A stretch of 64,000 nucleotides of DNA, from contig CAXTAO010000001.1 of assembly GCA_964242625.1 (NCBI GenBank), positions 317,050 through 381,049 of the forward strand, in the 5' to 3' direction. The notes under the pieces are model-generated. The model worked only from the letters and a program-made list of their open reading frames with translations, did no database searches and was not told where the DNA came from. Positions 10,051 to 17,919 of this stretch are shown piece after piece (the stretch's first letter is position 1; the number at the start of each line of letters is the position of its first letter). Both the position numbers and the translations under genes were made by a program. This DNA comes from JASLDZ01 sp964242625 (lineage in GTDB: Bacteria > Pseudomonadota > Alphaproteobacteria > Caulobacterales > Caulobacteraceae).

Positions 10051-10449
10051 ATGTCCTTCAACGACCCCCTGAGCGACATGGTCGCGCGCATCAAGAACGC
10101 CGCCGAGCGCAAGCGCTCGTCGGTGCGCACCCCCGCCTCCACCCTGCGCCGCCGCGTGCTCGACGTCTTGCAGGACGAGGGCTACATCCGCGGCTACGCC
10201 CTGATCGAACGCGAGGGCGACCACCCCGAGTTCGAGATCGAGCTGAAGTACTACGACGGCCAGCCCGTCATCGCCGAGATCAGCCGCGTGTCCACGCCCG
10301 GCCGCCGGGTCTACTCGTCCATCAAGGACCTGAAGCCCGTGCGCAACGGCCTGGGCATCTCCATCCTGTCCACGCCCAAGGGCGTGATGAGCGACACCGC
10401 CGCCCGCGCCGAGAACGTCGGCGGCGAAGTCCTCTGCCGGGTTTACTGA
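10051..10449 (+). CDS. rpsH: 30S ribosomal protein S8
   Basis: S8 binds 16S rRNA helix 21 and in E. coli autoregulates the spc operon. The ATG at 10051 follows GGGGAGGGGAGCA and yields 132 residues, the usual length; the longer frame upstream overlaps rpsN and is rejected. Motifs include DPLSDMVARIKNAA, VYSSIKDLKPVRNGLGISILST and the terminal GGEVLCRVY. Confidence 0.97.
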   Translation: MSFNDPLSDMVARIKNAAERKRSSVRTPASTLRRRVLDVLQDEGYIRGYALIEREGDHPEFEIELKYYDGQPVIAEISRVSTPGRRVYSSIKDLKPVRNGLGISILSTPKGVMSDTAARAENVGGEVLCRVY

Positions 10450-10456
10450 GGCCGTC

Positions 10457-11005
10457 ATGCCCAACGCAGGAAACAGCCGGATCGGCAAGCAGCCGATCGC
10501 CGTCGTCGGGGGCGTCGTCGCGACGATCTCCGGCCAGGAGGTGCAGGTGCGCGGGCCCAAGGGCCAGCTCGCCTTCACCGTGCCCGCCGAGATCGAGGTC
10601 ACCCAGGCCGACGGCCAGCTGACCCTCGCGCCCCGCGAGCAGAGCCAGCGCGCCAACGCGATGTGGGGCCTCTCCCGCACGCTCGTGAACAACATGGTCG
10701 TGGGCGTCACCCAGGGCTATGAGGAGACGCTGGAGCTCGTGGGCGTGGGCTATCGCGCCGCGCTCAAGGGCCGTGCGCTGTCGCTCTCCCTGGGCTTCAG
10801 CCACGACGTGGACGTCGCCCCGCCCGAGGGCGTCACCTTCGCCGTGCCCCGGCCGGTGGAGATCAAGATCTCGGGCGTCGACAAGCAGGCCGTGGGCGAG
10901 ATCGCCGCCAAGATCCGGCGCATCCGTCCGCCCGAGCCGTACAAGGGCAAGGGCGTGCGCTACCAAGGCGAGAAGGTCCGCCGCAAGGAAGGCAAGAAGA
11001 AGTAA
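10457..11005 (+). CDS. rplF: 50S ribosomal protein L6
   Basis: L6 lies near the factor-binding site of the 50S subunit. The 182-residue protein has the duplicated L6 fold, with SRIGKQPI at the start, GVGYRAALKGRALSLSLGFSH in the middle and the RRIRPPEPYKGKGVRYQGE signature at the C-terminus. Confidence 0.97.
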   Translation: MPNAGNSRIGKQPIAVVGGVVATISGQEVQVRGPKGQLAFTVPAEIEVTQADGQLTLAPREQSQRANAMWGLSRTLVNNMVVGVTQGYEETLELVGVGYRAALKGRALSLSLGFSHDVDVAPPEGVTFAVPRPVEIKISGVDKQAVGEIAAKIRRIRPPEPYKGKGVRYQGEKVRRKEGKKK

Positions 11006-11008
11006 GCC

Positions 11009-11371
11009 ATGGCGCTCACCCCCCGCCAATCCCACGCGCGCCGCGCGCAACGCAACCGCACCCGCCTGCGCGAGGTCGGCGCCGGCCGCGCTCGCCTGTC
11101 GGTGTACCGCTCCGACAAGCACATCTCCGCCCAGGTGATCGACGACGCCCGCGGCGTCACGGTCGCCGCCGCCTCTTCGCTCGAGGCGCTGGAGGGCGCG
11201 CGCGCCAAGGGCTCCAACAAGGAGGCCGCCGAGGCGGTGGGCCGGCGTCTGGCCGAGCGCGCCAAGGCCGCGGGCGTCACCGACGTCGTGTTCGACCGCG
11301 GCGGCTTCGTCTTCCACGGCCGCGTCAAGGCGCTGGCGGACGCCGCGCGCGACGCCGGCCTGAACTTCTGA
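11009..11371 (+). CDS. rplR: 50S ribosomal protein L18
   Basis: L18 binds 5S rRNA with L5. The 120-residue product (RRAQRNRTRLREVGAGRARL, SVYRSDKHISAQVIDDARG, VFDRGGFVFHGRVKALADAAR) is full length. Three bases separate it from rplF. Confidence 0.97.
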   Translation: MALTPRQSHARRAQRNRTRLREVGAGRARLSVYRSDKHISAQVIDDARGVTVAAASSLEALEGARAKGSNKEAAEAVGRRLAERAKAAGVTDVVFDRGGFVFHGRVKALADAARDAGLNF

Positions 11372-11382
11372 GGTAATCGAGC

Positions 11383-11964
11383 ATGGCCCGTCCCCCCGAA
11401 GGCGGCCGCGACCGTCGTCCCCGCGACCGCGAGGAAGGCGACAGCGACGTCGTCGAAAAGCTGGTGCACATCAACCGCGTGGCCGCCACCGTTAAGGGCG
11501 GTCGTCGCTTCTCGTTCGCCGCCCTGATGGTGGTGGGCGATGGCAAGGGCCGCGTGGGCTTCGGCCACGGCAAGGCGCGCGAAGTGCCGGAAGCCATCCG
11601 TAAGGCGACCGAGGAAGCCAAGAAGACCATGATCCGCGTGCCGCTCCGCGAGGGTCGCACCCTGCACCACGACGGCGCGGGCCGTCACGGCGCGGGCAAG
11701 GTCATGCTGCGCGCGGCGCCTCCCGGCACGGGCGTGATCGCCGGCGGCCCCATGCGGGCTGTGCTGGAGACGCTCGGCGTGCACGACGTGGTGGCCAAGT
11801 CGATCGGCTCGTCCAACCCCTACAACATGATCCGCGCCACCTTCGACGCGCTGAAGGAGCAGAACTCGCCGCGCCAGATCGCCTCCAAGCGGGGCAAGAA
11901 GGTGGGCGAGGTGCTCGGCCAGCGCAACGACGGCGCGGGCGACCCCGCGGCCTTGGAGGGCTGA
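11383..11964 (+). CDS. rpsE: 30S ribosomal protein S5
   Basis: S5 controls decoding accuracy and carries spectinomycin- and ram-type mutation sites. The 193-residue protein has a charged N-terminal extension (RPPEGGRDRRPRDREEGDSD), then KLVHINRVAATVKGGRRFSF and the GVIAGGPMRAVLETLGVHDV C-terminal domain motif. Confidence 0.97.
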   Translation: MARPPEGGRDRRPRDREEGDSDVVEKLVHINRVAATVKGGRRFSFAALMVVGDGKGRVGFGHGKAREVPEAIRKATEEAKKTMIRVPLREGRTLHHDGAGRHGAGKVMLRAAPPGTGVIAGGPMRAVLETLGVHDVVAKSIGSSNPYNMIRATFDALKEQNSPRQIASKRGKKVGEVLGQRNDGAGDPAALEG

Positions 11965-11968
11965 TCCC

Positions 11969-12154
11969 ATGGCGACCATCACCGTGCGCCAGACGGCCAG
12001 CCCGATCCGCCGCCCCGCCCACCAGCGCGACACGCTCAAGGGCCTGGGCCTCAACCGCATCGGCCGCGAGGCCGTGCTGGAGGACACCCCGGCCATCCGC
12101 GGCGCCATCGCCAAGGTCGCCCACATGGTGACCGTGGTCGAGCCGCAAGGCTGA
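11969..12154 (+). CDS. rpmD: 50S ribosomal protein L30
   Basis: L30 is a small 50S protein absent from some bacteria. The 61-residue product (ITVRQTASPIRRPAHQRDTL, KGLGLNRIGREAVLEDTP, GAIAKVAHMVTVVE) starts four bases after rpsE. A hairpin (12205-12226) stands between it and rplO. Confidence 0.95.
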   Translation: MATITVRQTASPIRRPAHQRDTLKGLGLNRIGREAVLEDTPAIRGAIAKVAHMVTVVEPQG

Positions 12155-12204
12155 CGCTTCCGCCCGTCGCGCTCCCGGTGTAGGGACGCGCCTCGCATCC
12201 GGAC

Positions 12205-12226
12205 CGCCCCGCCCTCGTGCGGGGCG
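12205..12226 (+). terminator. Hairpin between rpmD and rplO (possible attenuator)
   Basis: Eight-base perfect arms CGCCCCGC/GCGGGGCG enclose a six-base loop in the 138-base rpmD-rplO gap. No T-run follows. As it lies inside an operon it may attenuate or process the transcript rather than end it. Confidence 0.4.
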
Positions 12227-12292
12227 TCTCCGTATTCGATCCACCGCCGAGTCCGGTTCATCGCCGGGCGCAAACTCCCAAGGAGATAGGCC

Positions 12293-12778
12293 ATGAAGCT
12301 CAACGAACTCGCCCCCGCCGAGGGCTCCCACAAGAAGCGCATGCGCGTCGGCCGGGGCGAAGGCTCGGGCAAAGGCAAGACCGGCGGCCGCGGCGTGAAG
12401 GGTCAGACCTCGCGCACCGGCCACGGCATCAACGGCTTTGAGGGCGGCCAGATGCCGCTCCACATGCGCATGCCCAAGCGCGGCTTCAACAAGCCGAACC
12501 GCCGCGAGTACGCCGAGGTCAACCTGTGGCGCATCGCCCAGGCGATCGAGGCGGGCAAGCTCGACGCCCGCGCCGCCATTGACGCCCAGTCGCTGATCGC
12601 CGCCGGCGTGATCCGCCGCGCCAAGGACGGCGTGCGTCTCCTGGGCGAGGGCGCGGTCACCGCGGCGCTCACCCTCACGGTCGAGTCGGCGTCGGCCTCT
12701 GCGCGCGAGGCTGTGGAGGCGGCCGGCGGCTCGCTCACCGTCACGCGCAAGCCCCGCGAGGTCGCCGCGGAGGCGTAA
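12293..12778 (+). CDS. rplO: 50S ribosomal protein L15
   Basis: L15 is a late-assembly protein spanning 23S domains. The 161-residue product shows the Gly/Arg-rich N-terminus (RVGRGEGSGKGKTGGRGVKG), FEGGQMPLHMRMPKRGF and a C-terminal VESASASAREAVEAAGG. AAGGAGATAGGCC is a strong ribosome binding site eight bases from the ATG, appropriate after a long untranslated gap. Confidence 0.97.
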   Translation: MKLNELAPAEGSHKKRMRVGRGEGSGKGKTGGRGVKGQTSRTGHGINGFEGGQMPLHMRMPKRGFNKPNRREYAEVNLWRIAQAIEAGKLDARAAIDAQSLIAAGVIRRAKDGVRLLGEGAVTAALTLTVESASASAREAVEAAGGSLTVTRKPREVAAEA

Positions 12779-12803
12779 GCCTCCCGCAGACCGCTCGAGT
12801 TCA

Positions 12804-12833
12804 GGCCGGCCCGGGTCCCACCCGCGGCCGGCC
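12804..12833 (+). terminator. Strong hairpin between rplO and secY
   Basis: GGCCGGCC-CGGGT pairs with ACCCG-GGCCGGCC across a three-base loop, a 13-bp stem interrupted by one bulged C. It lies 26 bases after rplO in the 169-base gap before secY. It may reduce read-through from ribosomal genes into secY or mark a processing site; no T-tract is present. Confidence 0.45.
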
Positions 12834-12947
12834 GTCGCACGTCGGCCCCGTATCCCGGCCCCGTACCTGGGGGCGGCGCGCGCATTGCGTGACAGGCGCC
12901 TCGGGGCCGCCTATGTCATTCGCCTTCCGCCCCCGTTTGAGACCCGC

Positions 12948-14327
12948 ATGGCCTCCGCCGCCGAACAACTCGCCGCCAACATGAACGCCGGGGCCTTCGC
13001 CAAGGCGACGGACCTGCACAAGCGGCTGTGGTTCACCCTGGGCTGCCTGATCGTCTACCGGCTGGGCACCTACATCCCGATCCCGGGCATCGACGCCGCC
13101 GCCTTCGCCCGCGCCTTCCAGGGCGCGTCCAAGGGCATCCTCGGCATGTTCAACATGTTCTCCGGCGGCGCCGTGCAGCACATGGCGATCCTGTCGCTGA
13201 ACGTGACGCCCTACATCTCCGCATCGATCATCGTGCAGCTGATGGCCACGATCTACACGCCGTGGGAGAAGCTACGGAAGGAAGGTGGGGAGGCGGGGCG
13301 CAAGCAGCTCAACCAGTACACCCGCTACCTTACCGTCGTCCTGGCGCTCGTGCAGGCGTTCGGCATCGCCATGGGGCTGCAGAACACGCAAGGCGTGGTG
13401 ACCGAGCCCGGGCTGTTCTTTATCCTATCGACCGTCGCCACGCTGACGGGCGGCACGCTGTTCCTGATGTGGATGGGCGAGCAGATCACCGCGCGGGGCG
13501 TCGGCAACGGCACGAGCCTGATCATCTTCGCCGGCATCGTGGCGCGCCTGCCCGCCGGCATCTGGCGCGGGCTGACGCTGGCGCAGACCGGCCAGATCAG
13601 CCCGCTCGTGCTGGTGGGCGTGGCGGTCTTGGCCGCGGGCGTGGTGTTCGCCATCGTCTTCGTGGAGCGCGCCCAGCGCCGGCTCCTGATCCAGTATCCG
13701 AAGCGCCAGGTCGGCAACCGCATGTACGGCGGCGACAGCTCGTTTTTGCCGTTGAAGGTCAACACCGCCGGCGTGATCCCGCCCATCTTCGCCTCGTCGC
13801 TGCTGCTCCTGCCGACGACGGTGATGGGCTTTCTCGCCAATGCGCACCTGCCGCCATGGCTGGGCTGGCTGCCGAGCGCAGTGGGACAGCTGCAGCACGG
13901 CCAGCCGCTGTTCATCGTGTTCTACGCCGCGCTGATCATCTTCTTCTCGTTCTTCTACACCTCCATCCAGTTCAACCCGGAGGAGACGGCCGAAAACCTG
14001 CGCAAGCACGGCGGCTTCATCCCCGGCGTGCGTCCGGGCAAGAACACCGCCAACTACATCGACCACGTGCTGACCCGGCTGACCGTGCTGGGCGCCGCCT
14101 ACATCACAGCGGTGTGCATCATGCCGGAGCTCCTCACCGGCGGCGGCGCGGGCCAGCCATTCTACGTGGGCGGCACCTCCATCCTCATCGTCATCACCGT
14201 CACCATGGACACGGTGGCGCAGATCCAGTCGCACCTCCTGGCGCACCAGTATGAGGGGCTGATCCGCAAGTCGAAGCTGCGGGGCGGGCGCGGCGCGGCG
14301 GCTCCGGCCGTGCGCGGCGCGCGCTGA
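12948..14327 (+). CDS. secY: Protein translocase subunit SecY
   Basis: SecY forms the Sec channel in the inner membrane. The ATG at 12948 gives 459 residues, matching the family; the in-frame ATG at 12885 would add 21 residues with no SecY similarity. Ten hydrophobic segments are evident, with the conserved LGTYIPIPGID in TM1, GGAVQHMAILSLNVTPYISA (plug/TM2), GNGTSLIIFAGI and the cytosolic C5 loop VRPGKNTANYID. It is followed by adk after 23 bases, the usual spc-operon order. Confidence 0.97.
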   Translation: MASAAEQLAANMNAGAFAKATDLHKRLWFTLGCLIVYRLGTYIPIPGIDAAAFARAFQGASKGILGMFNMFSGGAVQHMAILSLNVTPYISASIIVQLMATIYTPWEKLRKEGGEAGRKQLNQYTRYLTVVLALVQAFGIAMGLQNTQGVVTEPGLFFILSTVATLTGGTLFLMWMGEQITARGVGNGTSLIIFAGIVARLPAGIWRGLTLAQTGQISPLVLVGVAVLAAGVVFAIVFVERAQRRLLIQYPKRQVGNRMYGGDSSFLPLKVNTAGVIPPIFASSLLLLPTTVMGFLANAHLPPWLGWLPSAVGQLQHGQPLFIVFYAALIIFFSFFYTSIQFNPEETAENLRKHGGFIPGVRPGKNTANYIDHVLTRLTVLGAAYITAVCIMPELLTGGGAGQPFYVGGTSILIVITVTMDTVAQIQSHLLAHQYEGLIRKSKLRGGRGAAAPAVRGAR

Positions 14328-14350
14328 CGCGGTCGCGGGGGGCGGCGTCG

Positions 14351-14923
14351 GTGAACCTCATCCTGTTCGGCCCGCCCGGGGCGGGGAAGGGCACCCAGGC
14401 CGCGCGGCTCGTCACCGAGCGGCGCATGGTGCAGCTCTCCACCGGCGACATGCTGCGCGCCGCCATCCGCGCGGAAAGCGCGCTTGGCCTGCGCGTGAAG
14501 GCGATCGTCGACTCGGGCGAGCTCGTGTCGGACGACATCGTGATCTGCCTGATCGAGGAGCGGCTGGAGGCGGCCGAGGACGCCGGTGGCGCCATCTTCG
14601 ACGGCTTCCCCCGCACCATCGCCCAGGCCGAGGCGCTGGACGAGCTCCTGATCAAGCTCGGCAAGCAGGTGGACCGGGTGGTGCGCCTGAAGGTCGACCA
14701 CGACGCGCTCGTCGCGCGCATCACGCGCCGCTTCGAGGCGCAGGGCCGGCCGGACGACAATCCCGAGACCTTCCAGGTGCGGCTGCACGCCTACGACACC
14801 CAGACGCGCCCGCTGGTGGCCTTCTACGCCGGGCAGGGCAAGCTCGTGGAGGTCGACGGAATGGCCTCCATCGACGAAGTGGCCGCCTCCATCGACCGCG
14901 CGCTGGACCGCCTTCCCGCGTGA
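14351..14923 (+). CDS. adk: Adenylate kinase, short zinc-less form
   Basis: Adenylate kinase converts AMP and ATP to two ADP in the cytoplasm. The 190-residue product has the P-loop GPPGAGKGT (7-15), the AMP-binding LSTGDMLR and the FDGFPRT motif. It lacks the long LID insertion and its zinc-binding cysteines, as is normal for alphaproteobacteria. The start is GTG at 14351 after GGGGGGCGGC. It lies between secY and rpsM in the superoperon. Confidence 0.96.
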   Translation: MNLILFGPPGAGKGTQAARLVTERRMVQLSTGDMLRAAIRAESALGLRVKAIVDSGELVSDDIVICLIEERLEAAEDAGGAIFDGFPRTIAQAEALDELLIKLGKQVDRVVRLKVDHDALVARITRRFEAQGRPDDNPETFQVRLHAYDTQTRPLVAFYAGQGKLVEVDGMASIDEVAASIDRALDRLPA

Positions 14924-15079
14924 TCGCGCGCGGGGCGTGCGGGGGCGTTGACCTCCGGGGAATCTCTCCTATAACGACGAGCTTCCGCGAAACGCGTGAA
15001 GCGCGCCGCCGACCCGTCCCTCCAGGGCCCGGGGGTCGTGCGCGTTCCCGCGCGCCCGCGTGCTAGGAGAGTTCGAGAC

Positions 15080-15448
15080 GTGGCCCGTATCGCAGGCGTC
15101 AATATCCCCACGAACAAGCGCGTCGAGATCGCGCTCCAGTACATCCACGGCGTGGGCCCGGCCATCGCCAAGGAGCTCATGGAGAAGGTCGGCATCGACG
15201 AGCAGCGCCGGGTGAACCAGCTGACCGACGCCGAGGTGCTGCAGATCCGTGAAGCCATCGACCGCGACTACAGCGTCGAGGGCGACCTACGCCGCGAGAT
15301 CACGCTCAACATCAAGCGCCTGCAGGACCTCGCGTCCTACCGCGGCATCCGCCACCGTCGCGGCTTGCCGGTGCGCGGCCAGCGCACCCATACCAACGCC
15401 CGCACCCGCAAGGGTCCGGCCAAGCCGATCGCCGGCAAGAAGAAGTAA
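15080..15448 (+). CDS. rpsM: 30S ribosomal protein S13
   Basis: S13 contacts P-site tRNA and bridges to the 50S subunit. The start is GTG at 15080 (MARIAGVNIPTNKRVEIALQ) with AGGAG at 15065-15069; a longer frame from 14996 adds unrelated residues. The 122-residue product ends with RGLPVRGQRTHTNARTRKG and a Lys-rich tail. A 156-base gap separates it from adk. Confidence 0.97.
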   Translation: MARIAGVNIPTNKRVEIALQYIHGVGPAIAKELMEKVGIDEQRRVNQLTDAEVLQIREAIDRDYSVEGDLRREITLNIKRLQDLASYRGIRHRRGLPVRGQRTHTNARTRKGPAKPIAGKKK

Positions 15449-15466
15449 GAGAGAAATACAACCGCG

Positions 15467-15856
15467 ATGGCCAAGGCTCCCGAGCGCGTCAAGAAGCGCG
15501 AGCGCAAGAACATCACGTCGGGCGTGGCGCATGTGAACGCCTCGTTCAACAACACTATGATCACCATCACCGACGCCCAGGGCAACGCCGTGGCGTGGTC
15601 GAGCGCCGGCACCATGGGCTTCAAGGGCTCGCGCAAGTCGACGCCCTACGCCGCCCAGGTCGCGGCCGAGGACGCCGGCAAGAAGGCGATGGAGCACGGC
15701 GTGCGCACGCTGGAGGTTAACGTCTCGGGCCCGGGCTCCGGGCGCGAGTCGGCGCTGCGGGCGCTGCAGGCCACCGGCTTCACCATCACCACTATCCGTG
15801 ACGTGACTCCGATCCCACATAATGGCTGCCGCCCGCCTAAGCGCCGCCGCGTCTGA
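15467..15856 (+). CDS. rpsK: 30S ribosomal protein S11
   Basis: S11 lies in the platform near the E-site mRNA. The 129-residue product is highly conserved (KNITSGVAHVNASFNNTMIT, GNAVAWSSAGTMGFKGSRKS, TPIPHNGCRPPKRRRV). It follows rpsM by 18 bases and precedes a hairpin in the rpsK-rpoA gap. Confidence 0.98.
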   Translation: MAKAPERVKKRERKNITSGVAHVNASFNNTMITITDAQGNAVAWSSAGTMGFKGSRKSTPYAAQVAAEDAGKKAMEHGVRTLEVNVSGPGSGRESALRALQATGFTITTIRDVTPIPHNGCRPPKRRRV

Positions 15857-15861
15857 CGCGC

Positions 15862-15880
15862 GGCGCGCCTCCGGCGCGCC
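15862..15880 (+). terminator. Hairpin between rpsK and rpoA (possible attenuator)
   Basis: GGCGCGCC is repeated either side of a three-base TCC loop, and being palindromic the two copies pair over eight bases. It lies six bases after the rpsK stop and about 70 bases before the rpoA start. No T-run; probably regulatory or a processing site. Confidence 0.4.
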
Positions 15881-15950
15881 CGCTCTGTCCACCTTGCTGG
15901 AGGCGTCCGTGGTCCCGCGGGCGCCTCGCACCTTGTCCGAGAGAACGCCC

Positions 15951-16967
15951 GTGATCGAACGCAATTGGCAAGAGCTGATCCGCCCCGAGAAGCCGCTGAT
16001 CGAGACCGGGCATGACGCCAACCGCAAGGCGCGGCTGACCGCGGAGCCCCTGGAGCGCGGCTTCGGCGTGACGCTCGGCAACTCGCTGCGCCGGGTGCTG
16101 CTCTCCTCGCTGCAGGGGGCCGCGGTCACCGCCGTGCAGATCGACGGCGTGGTGCACGAGTTCTCCTCCATGGAGGGCGTGCGCGAGGACGTGGTCGACA
16201 TCGTGCTGAACCTGAAGGCCTTGGCGCTGCGCATGCACGCCGAGGGCCCCAAGCGCATGACGCTGCGCGCCACCGGCCCCGGCCCCGTCACCGCCGCCGC
16301 GATCGAGGCGCCCAGCGATGTCGAGATCCTCAACAAGGACCACGTGATCTGCACGCTGGACGACGGCGCGTCGGTCCGCATGGAACTCACGGTGCAGACC
16401 GGCAAGGGCTATGTATCGGCCGAGCGCAACCGGCCTGAGGACGCGCCGATCGGCCTGATCTCGGTCGACGCGCTCTATTCGCCGGTCAAGCGCGTGGCCT
16501 ACCGCGTGGAGCCGACCCGCCAGGGCCAGAGCCTCGACTACGACAAGCTCGTGCTGGAGGTCGAGACCAACGGCGCGGTCACGCCGGTGGACGCGGTGGC
16601 CTACGCCTCGCGCATCCTGCAGGACCAGCTCAACATCTTCATCACCTTCGAGGAGCCGCGCCAGCGCGTCTCGGACGAGGCGAAGCCCGAGCTGCCGTTC
16701 AACCCGGCGCTGCTCAAGAAGGTGGACGAACTGGAGCTGTCGGTCCGCTCGGCCAACTGCCTGAAGAACGACAACATCGTCTACATCGGCGACCTGATCC
16801 AGAAGACGGAGGGCGAGATGCTGCGCACCCCGAACTTCGGCCGCAAGTCGCTGAACGAGATCAAGGAGGTGCTGACCGCCATGGGCCTGCACCTCGGCAT
16901 GGACGTGCCCAACTGGCCGCCCGAGAACATCGACGACCTGGCCAAGAAGTTCGAAGACCAGGTCTAA
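15951..16967 (+). CDS. rpoA: RNA polymerase alpha subunit
   Basis: The alpha subunit nucleates RNA polymerase assembly and its C-terminal domain binds UP elements and activators. GTG at 15951 gives 338 residues beginning IERNWQELIRPEKP, the usual alphaproteobacterial start; about 43 extra in-frame upstream residues are Ala/Arg-rich leader and rejected. The N-terminal assembly domain includes TLGNSLRRVLLSSLQGAAVT, and the C-terminal domain has LELSVRSANCLKNDNIVYIGDL and GRKSLNEIKEVL. Confidence 0.98.
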   Translation: MIERNWQELIRPEKPLIETGHDANRKARLTAEPLERGFGVTLGNSLRRVLLSSLQGAAVTAVQIDGVVHEFSSMEGVREDVVDIVLNLKALALRMHAEGPKRMTLRATGPGPVTAAAIEAPSDVEILNKDHVICTLDDGASVRMELTVQTGKGYVSAERNRPEDAPIGLISVDALYSPVKRVAYRVEPTRQGQSLDYDKLVLEVETNGAVTPVDAVAYASRILQDQLNIFITFEEPRQRVSDEAKPELPFNPALLKKVDELELSVRSANCLKNDNIVYIGDLIQKTEGEMLRTPNFGRKSLNEIKEVLTAMGLHLGMDVPNWPPENIDDLAKKFEDQV

Positions 16968-17108
16968 GCCAGAGCCTACCGCGCCGTCGTCCGACGGACC
17001 CGCCGACGCCGCTCTCGCGGCCGAGGGTCCCGGCGCATCGTGAGGACCTCGCCGGACGGCGGCGGGGATCGTGCCTGAACCGGCCCGCGGGCCTGGAGAT
17101 CGAAGACC

Positions 17109-17531
17109 ATGCGCCACGGCGTCGCCCATCGTAAGCTCGGCCGCACCTCGGCCCACCGCACCGCCATGTTCGCCAACATGAGCGCGAGCCTGATCAAGCA
17201 CGAGCAGATCGTGACCACCCTGCCCAAGGCGAAGGAACTCCGGCCCTTCGTCGAGAAGCTGGTGACGCTCGCCAAGCGCGGCGACCTCCATGCGCGTCGC
17301 CAGGCGATCAGCCAGGTGCGCGACATCGAGCAGGTCGGCAAGCTCTTCTCGACGCTCGGCCCCCGCTATGCCGAGCGTCAGGGCGGCTACATCCGCGTGC
17401 TCAAGGCGGGCTATCGCCACGGCGACAACGCCCCCATGGCGGTGATCGAGTTCGTGGATCGCGACGTGTCCGAAAAGGGCAAGGACTCCGGTCCCGTCCA
17501 GGTCGCCGACGGCGGCTACGGCGAGGACTGA
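17109..17531 (+). CDS. rplQ: 50S ribosomal protein L17
   Basis: L17 is a structural 50S protein. The 140-residue product (MRHGVAHRKLGRTSAHRTAM, NMSASLIKHEQIVTTLPKAK, GGYIRVLKAGYRHGDNAPMA) closes the ribosomal superoperon. A hairpin follows within 20 bases. The C-terminal SEKGKDSGPVQVADGGYGED tail is longer than in E. coli. Confidence 0.97.
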   Translation: MRHGVAHRKLGRTSAHRTAMFANMSASLIKHEQIVTTLPKAKELRPFVEKLVTLAKRGDLHARRQAISQVRDIEQVGKLFSTLGPRYAERQGGYIRVLKAGYRHGDNAPMAVIEFVDRDVSEKGKDSGPVQVADGGYGED

Positions 17532-17548
17532 TCCACCGGGGCGGGGTT

Positions 17549-17563
17549 GGGCGCGACGCGCCC
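17549..17563 (+). terminator. Hairpin after rplQ
   Basis: GGGCGC and GCGCCC flank a GAC loop 17 bases after the rplQ stop, followed by TCCTTCC. It is short but well placed to end the ribosomal superoperon. Confidence 0.5.
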
Positions 17564-17598
17564 TCCTTCCGCCGCCTCCCGCGGTATAAGGGGCGGCC

Positions 17599-17850
17599 AT
17601 GGACCCGGTGTTCGCCCTTTCGACCTACTTCGTCGTCTGGTGGACGACGCTGTTCGCGATCCTGCCGCTCGGCATGCAGAGCCACCACCAGGCGGGGGTG
17701 GAGGTGCCGGGCGGCGGCGAGCCCGGCTCGCCCGTCGACCCCAAGCTGAAGCGCAAGTTCATCACCACGACTTGGGTGTCGGCGATCGTCTGGGTGGTGC
17801 TGGTGGTCCTCGTGCGCGTGTTCGGCCCCATGCTCGCGCCCCGCGCATGA
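17599..17850 (+). CDS. DUF1467 family small membrane protein
   Basis: The 83-residue product has two predicted transmembrane helices (about residues 4-24 and 57-78) separated by a hydrophilic loop with GMQSHHQAGVEVPGGGEPGS. The N-terminal VFALSTYFVVWWTTLFAILP is typical of DUF1467, a family found almost only in alphaproteobacteria and often next to proS or lol genes. No function is known. It precedes proS by 69 bases and may be co-transcribed with it. Confidence 0.85.
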   Translation: MDPVFALSTYFVVWWTTLFAILPLGMQSHHQAGVEVPGGGEPGSPVDPKLKRKFITTTWVSAIVWVVLVVLVRVFGPMLAPRA

Positions 17851-17919
17851 GCGCGCCGCTCGCCAGGGCCGCCCGGCCCCGCTAGACAGCCCCGCTTCGC
17901 CGCCCGCTCCGGAGAGCCC

